Below are positions 61,837 to 64,000 of a stretch of DNA of 64,000 nt, in pieces (positions within the stretch are counted from its first letter, which is position 1; the number at the start of each line of letters is the position of its first letter). This stretch comes from Sedimentisphaerales bacterium (GTDB lineage: Bacteria; Planctomycetota; Phycisphaerae; Sedimentisphaerales; SG8-4), in the NCBI GenBank assembly GCA_016928975.1, contig JAFGJR010000272.1, positions 8,216 through 72,215 on the forward strand, in the 5' to 3' direction. The position numbers were made by a program, and so were the translations under genes. The notes under the pieces were generated by a model, which made no database searches, was not told the origin of the DNA, and saw only the letters and a list, made by a program, of their open reading frames with translations.

Positions 61837-62562
61837 CTATGCCGGCGGCTCGGGCTCTGTCTCCGACGCGTCCTCTGTTGCCTGAGTCGGTTTGGGTTTG
61901 AGGAGGTCTTCGGGGGAGACGATGCCGCCGGAGATGAGCATTCGGAAGCCCTCTTCCACCGTCAGATTCGTGATGAATATGGACTCGGCGGGGACAAGTT
62001 CGAGAAAGCCGGTCGTCGGGTTGGGGGTCGTGGGGATCAGGATCTTGGCAAGCTTATGACCGGCGCCATCCTCGACGTAGCCGGTCAGGAAGCCGATGGC
62101 TTTGAGGCCGGGGCTGGGAAAGTCCAGCACGACGACGGATTTGAAGGCGGAGCCTTGCGGCTGGGACAGGGCCTCGGTCACCTGCCTGGTCGCCCCGTAG
62201 ACGGTTCGGGCCAGCGGGATCTTCAGCCAGACGTTCTCCCACGCCGCAATCAGCCGACGCCCGACAAGGAATTGGCCAAGGACACCGATCAGATATAGCA
62301 GGATCAGCAGCAGCAGGATCGTGAGCAGATAGACGTAGAAGTCCACCCACGCATCCGGCAAGCCGGCGATCCACTGCGACTTCTCCAGGCCCGACGCGAT
62401 GGACTCCACGACAGGGCGGAGCTGCTTCGTGCCCCACCGGAACAGCCACCGCATCACCAACAGCGTCACGCCCACCGGCATGAGCACCAACATACCCGAC
62501 GCCATCCGCCGGCTGATGTTCTTCTGAACCCTGGCCCGGAAACTCATCTTCTTCATGCCCAT
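61837..62562 (-). CDS. DUF502 family membrane protein
   Basis: 241 residues. Two membrane helices (about 20-40, SGMLVLMPVGVTLLVMRWLF; about 75-100, VYLLTILLLLILLYLIGVLG) are followed by a DUF502 domain (PLARTVYGATRQVTEAL, VVVLDFPSPGLKAIGFLTG, ILIPTTPNPTTGFLELVP) and an acidic tail. The ATG at 62562 has GAGGT close upstream; ATG 62556 is possible. Function unknown. The 250 bp before the GLUG gene start (61587-61836) show nothing recognisable. Confidence 0.88.
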   Translation of the reverse strand: MGMKKMSFRARVQKNISRRMASGMLVLMPVGVTLLVMRWLFRWGTKQLRPVVESIASGLEKSQWIAGLPDAWVDFYVYLLTILLLLILLYLIGVLGQFLVGRRLIAAWENVWLKIPLARTVYGATRQVTEALSQPQGSAFKSVVVLDFPSPGLKAIGFLTGYVEDGAGHKLAKILIPTTPNPTTGFLELVPAESIFITNLTVEEGFRMLISGGIVSPEDLLKPKPTQATEDASETEPEPPA

Positions 62563-62698
62563 AGCACCTCATCTATCACGCCGCATACTTGTACCCGAGA
62601 ACCGGGCTCTCTGCAAGTGGCGAGGAAGAGAGTCGCCCCGTCGAGAAGACGGCACAAATACGTACCTCTACGTATAGACGCGGCTTCCCAGGAAGTGG

Positions 62699-62704
62699 TA
62701 CAAT
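62699..62704 (+). promoter_or_regulatory. Possible -10 element (TACAAT) of the gene at 62741
   Basis: TACAAT with a weak TAGACG at 18-bp spacing (62675-62680). A clear ribosome site (TAAGGAGGA) follows at 62726-62734. Confidence 0.35.
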
Positions 62705-62740
62705 GATGGCCACAACGCATGCTTCTAAGGAGGAACATAG

Positions 62741-64000
62741 ATGAACGGCAAGCACTCGCAGCGCACAATCTCGCTGGGCACAATGGCATTCACGGCAATC
62801 CTGTGCGCCGGCCTGGCCGCGTATGGCAACGAGCCGCCAGTCGCCGACGCCGGGCTCCCACGGTATGCCGCCACGGATCCGGTGACGCTGGATGGGACCG
62901 GCTCCTACGAACCCGATGACTCCGGCCCGCTCACCTACGCATGGCGGCAGATCTCCGGCCCACCGCTGGTCATCACGGGGGCAGATACCGCGACCCCCAC
63001 GATCAGCGCCTTTGTCCAAACTGAGGTCATTCAAGAGTGCGTGTTCGAGCTGGTCGTCAGCGACCAGGAATTGACAAGCCCAGGTGACACGACTACGGTC
63101 ATTGTCGTGCCCGTGTTTGGCAACAACATCATGGTCCTGGAGAACAACACCTTCGATGCCGATAAACCGACGTTCATCTGGTTCGACGGCGCAGTCGGCA
63201 ACGATCTCTCAACTGGCGGCGGCGGCTGGGCCAACAAATTGTGGGAAGAAAAGGCGAACATCATCAGTTTCAGGTACCACGCTGATCCGGGTAGCTCTAC
63301 CGGATGGGGCGCCGGACCGAATATGACCTTCTCCCGATGTGCGGATCAGATCATCGTGTTTCTGTCAAACGCCGCACCGAACTATTGTCAGCCCATTCAG
63401 ACCGCGGGGCTAAGTCTGGGTGGAGTCCCAGCCATCGACGTGGCACTGCGTCTTAATCAAGTCTACGGCGATGCGCGATATGCGATCAACCACGTTACCT
63501 TCCTGGATGCGACGGTCGGCGTATTGGGTGCCGAGGAGTACGCCAGAAGAGTGGCCGCTTTTCTCGCGAGTCCGGTTGGTGAAGAACAGTGCTGGCTTGA
63601 CTCCTACTGGAGTGCCTACGGAGGCTTCTACCCCAGTGCGTTGAACGTCATGTTCACGTCGTCGGATCATGTTCTTGCCACAAGGTGGTATCACGCATCC
63701 CTTTCCACGCCAGAGTCATACGATTTCAACGGGGGTGTTGTTGCCGGCGCGTACTGGTCCGTAATAGGGCCGGGCAAGAATCTTCAGCTTGCCTCGACGC
63801 CAGACGCTCAGATCTACAACTTCGCCTGGGATGGCGACGCCTACTCCGGCCATATGAGCTTCCATTGGGAATCTGTGTACCAGGGTAGGTTGCCGGAGCC
63901 CGTCACGCTCGTGGCCTGGATCGATCCCAGCTTTGCGCGTGATGATGCCAACGGGATTTCCCTGACGTGTTTGGAAAGCGAGAATGCTGTCGGCTACCAA
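62741..64000 (+). CDS. Secreted PKD-domain protein with alpha/beta-hydrolase-like region, 3' end outside window
   Basis: The frame is open through the last base (420 codons). TAAGGAGGA precedes ATG 62741. The signal peptide ends near GLAAYG. Residues about 25-125 are a PKD/K319-type beta-sandwich (PPVADAGLPRYAATDPVTLD, TYAWRQISGPPLVITG, FELVVSDQELTSPGD). From residue about 135 onward there is an alpha/beta-hydrolase-like pattern with nucleophile elbow GLSLGG (Ser near residue 226) and preceding strand QIIVFLSN. An esterase or lipase function is inferred. The catalytic His and Asp are not identified. Confidence 0.8.
   Translation, partial: MNGKHSQRTISLGTMAFTAILCAGLAAYGNEPPVADAGLPRYAATDPVTLDGTGSYEPDDSGPLTYAWRQISGPPLVITGADTATPTISAFVQTEVIQECVFELVVSDQELTSPGDTTTVIVVPVFGNNIMVLENNTFDADKPTFIWFDGAVGNDLSTGGGGWANKLWEEKANIISFRYHADPGSSTGWGAGPNMTFSRCADQIIVFLSNAAPNYCQPIQTAGLSLGGVPAIDVALRLNQVYGDARYAINHVTFLDATVGVLGAEEYARRVAAFLASPVGEEQCWLDSYWSAYGGFYPSALNVMFTSSDHVLATRWYHASLSTPESYDFNGGVVAGAYWSVIGPGKNLQLASTPDAQIYNFAWDGDAYSGHMSFHWESVYQGRLPEPVTLVAWIDPSFARDDANGISLTCLESENAVGYQ

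Overview
The window is high-GC bacterial DNA. It most resembles a member of the Planctomycetota, probably class Phycisphaerae (Sedimentisphaerales-like). This is an inference from gene content: secreted multi-domain discoidin/LamG/GLUG proteins, an ECF sigma - Ser/Thr kinase - type II pseudopilin operon, scattered glycoside hydrolases, the AmmeMemoRadiSam genes, and ordinary housekeeping genes (dnaE, asnS, pheA, tpiA, secG, gmk, rpoZ, dapF) set among accessory genes. No rRNA, tRNA or CRISPR array was seen.

Layout. 1-5711: two tandem paralogous secreted adhesion/carbohydrate-binding proteins, the first cut by the window edge. 6037-13065: a GH51 arabinofuranosidase, a MalY/PatB-type PLP lyase, and a large secreted six-hairpin-glycosidase-like protein. 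13164-17183: a UroD-family protein divergent from the AmmeMemoRadiSam genes (radical SAM enzyme, then a Memo-AMMECR1 fusion with a lipoprotein signal). 17421-26621: a co-directional run of a 1285-residue membrane fusion (spermidine-synthase-like, FMN-binding and polyferredoxin parts), a TolB-like propeller, a second six-hairpin protein and a GH39-like enzyme. 26639-33041 (minus): a regulatory/secretory operon in which most gene junctions overlap. 33506-41724 (minus): a ClC channel, dnaE and asnS, with remnants of an IS256-type transposase and a histidine kinase between genes. 41957-42986: a small DUF2283 gene, a broken BrnA-type antitoxin, and ogt. 43262-48336: pheA, tpiA, secG, yicC, gmk, rpoZ and a coaC-only gene. 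48485-50825 (minus): a hypothetical protein, an RNase H-PurN fusion and a zinc-ribbon coiled-coil protein. 51098-58594: an M20 peptidase, GNATs, a membrane gene interrupted by a nonsense codon, a recombinase fragment, a tight operon of methyltransferase/GNAT/PhzF/DUF3795/GNAT, dapF and another GNAT. 58599-64000: a GLUG-repeat protein, a DUF502 membrane protein, and a secreted PKD-hydrolase running off the end.

The strongest unexplained signal is in the repeats. (i) Three related non-coding elements with long terminal inverted repeats and nested hairpins lie at 5875, 9644 and 17188; the second is flanked by an exact 7-bp direct repeat, as expected of a MITE-like mobile element. (ii) Degenerate 7-bp-period arrays, several as inverted pairs, sit at gene borders and carry or abut the ends of gmk, dapF, the purN fusion and asnS and the start of amrS; one 63-bp array lies in frame inside a GNAT gene. 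(iii) Short palindromes are embedded in frame inside dapF, the UroD-family gene and the membrane fusion gene. Together they suggest dispersed repeats that insert at gene boundaries and into open reading frames and are tolerated there.

The best protein-level candidates for unstudied biology are the AmmeMemoRadiSam locus beside the spermidine-synthase/FMN/4Fe-4S fusion, the RNase H-PurN fusion, and a DapF-like protein in which both positions normally held by the catalytic cysteines are serine.
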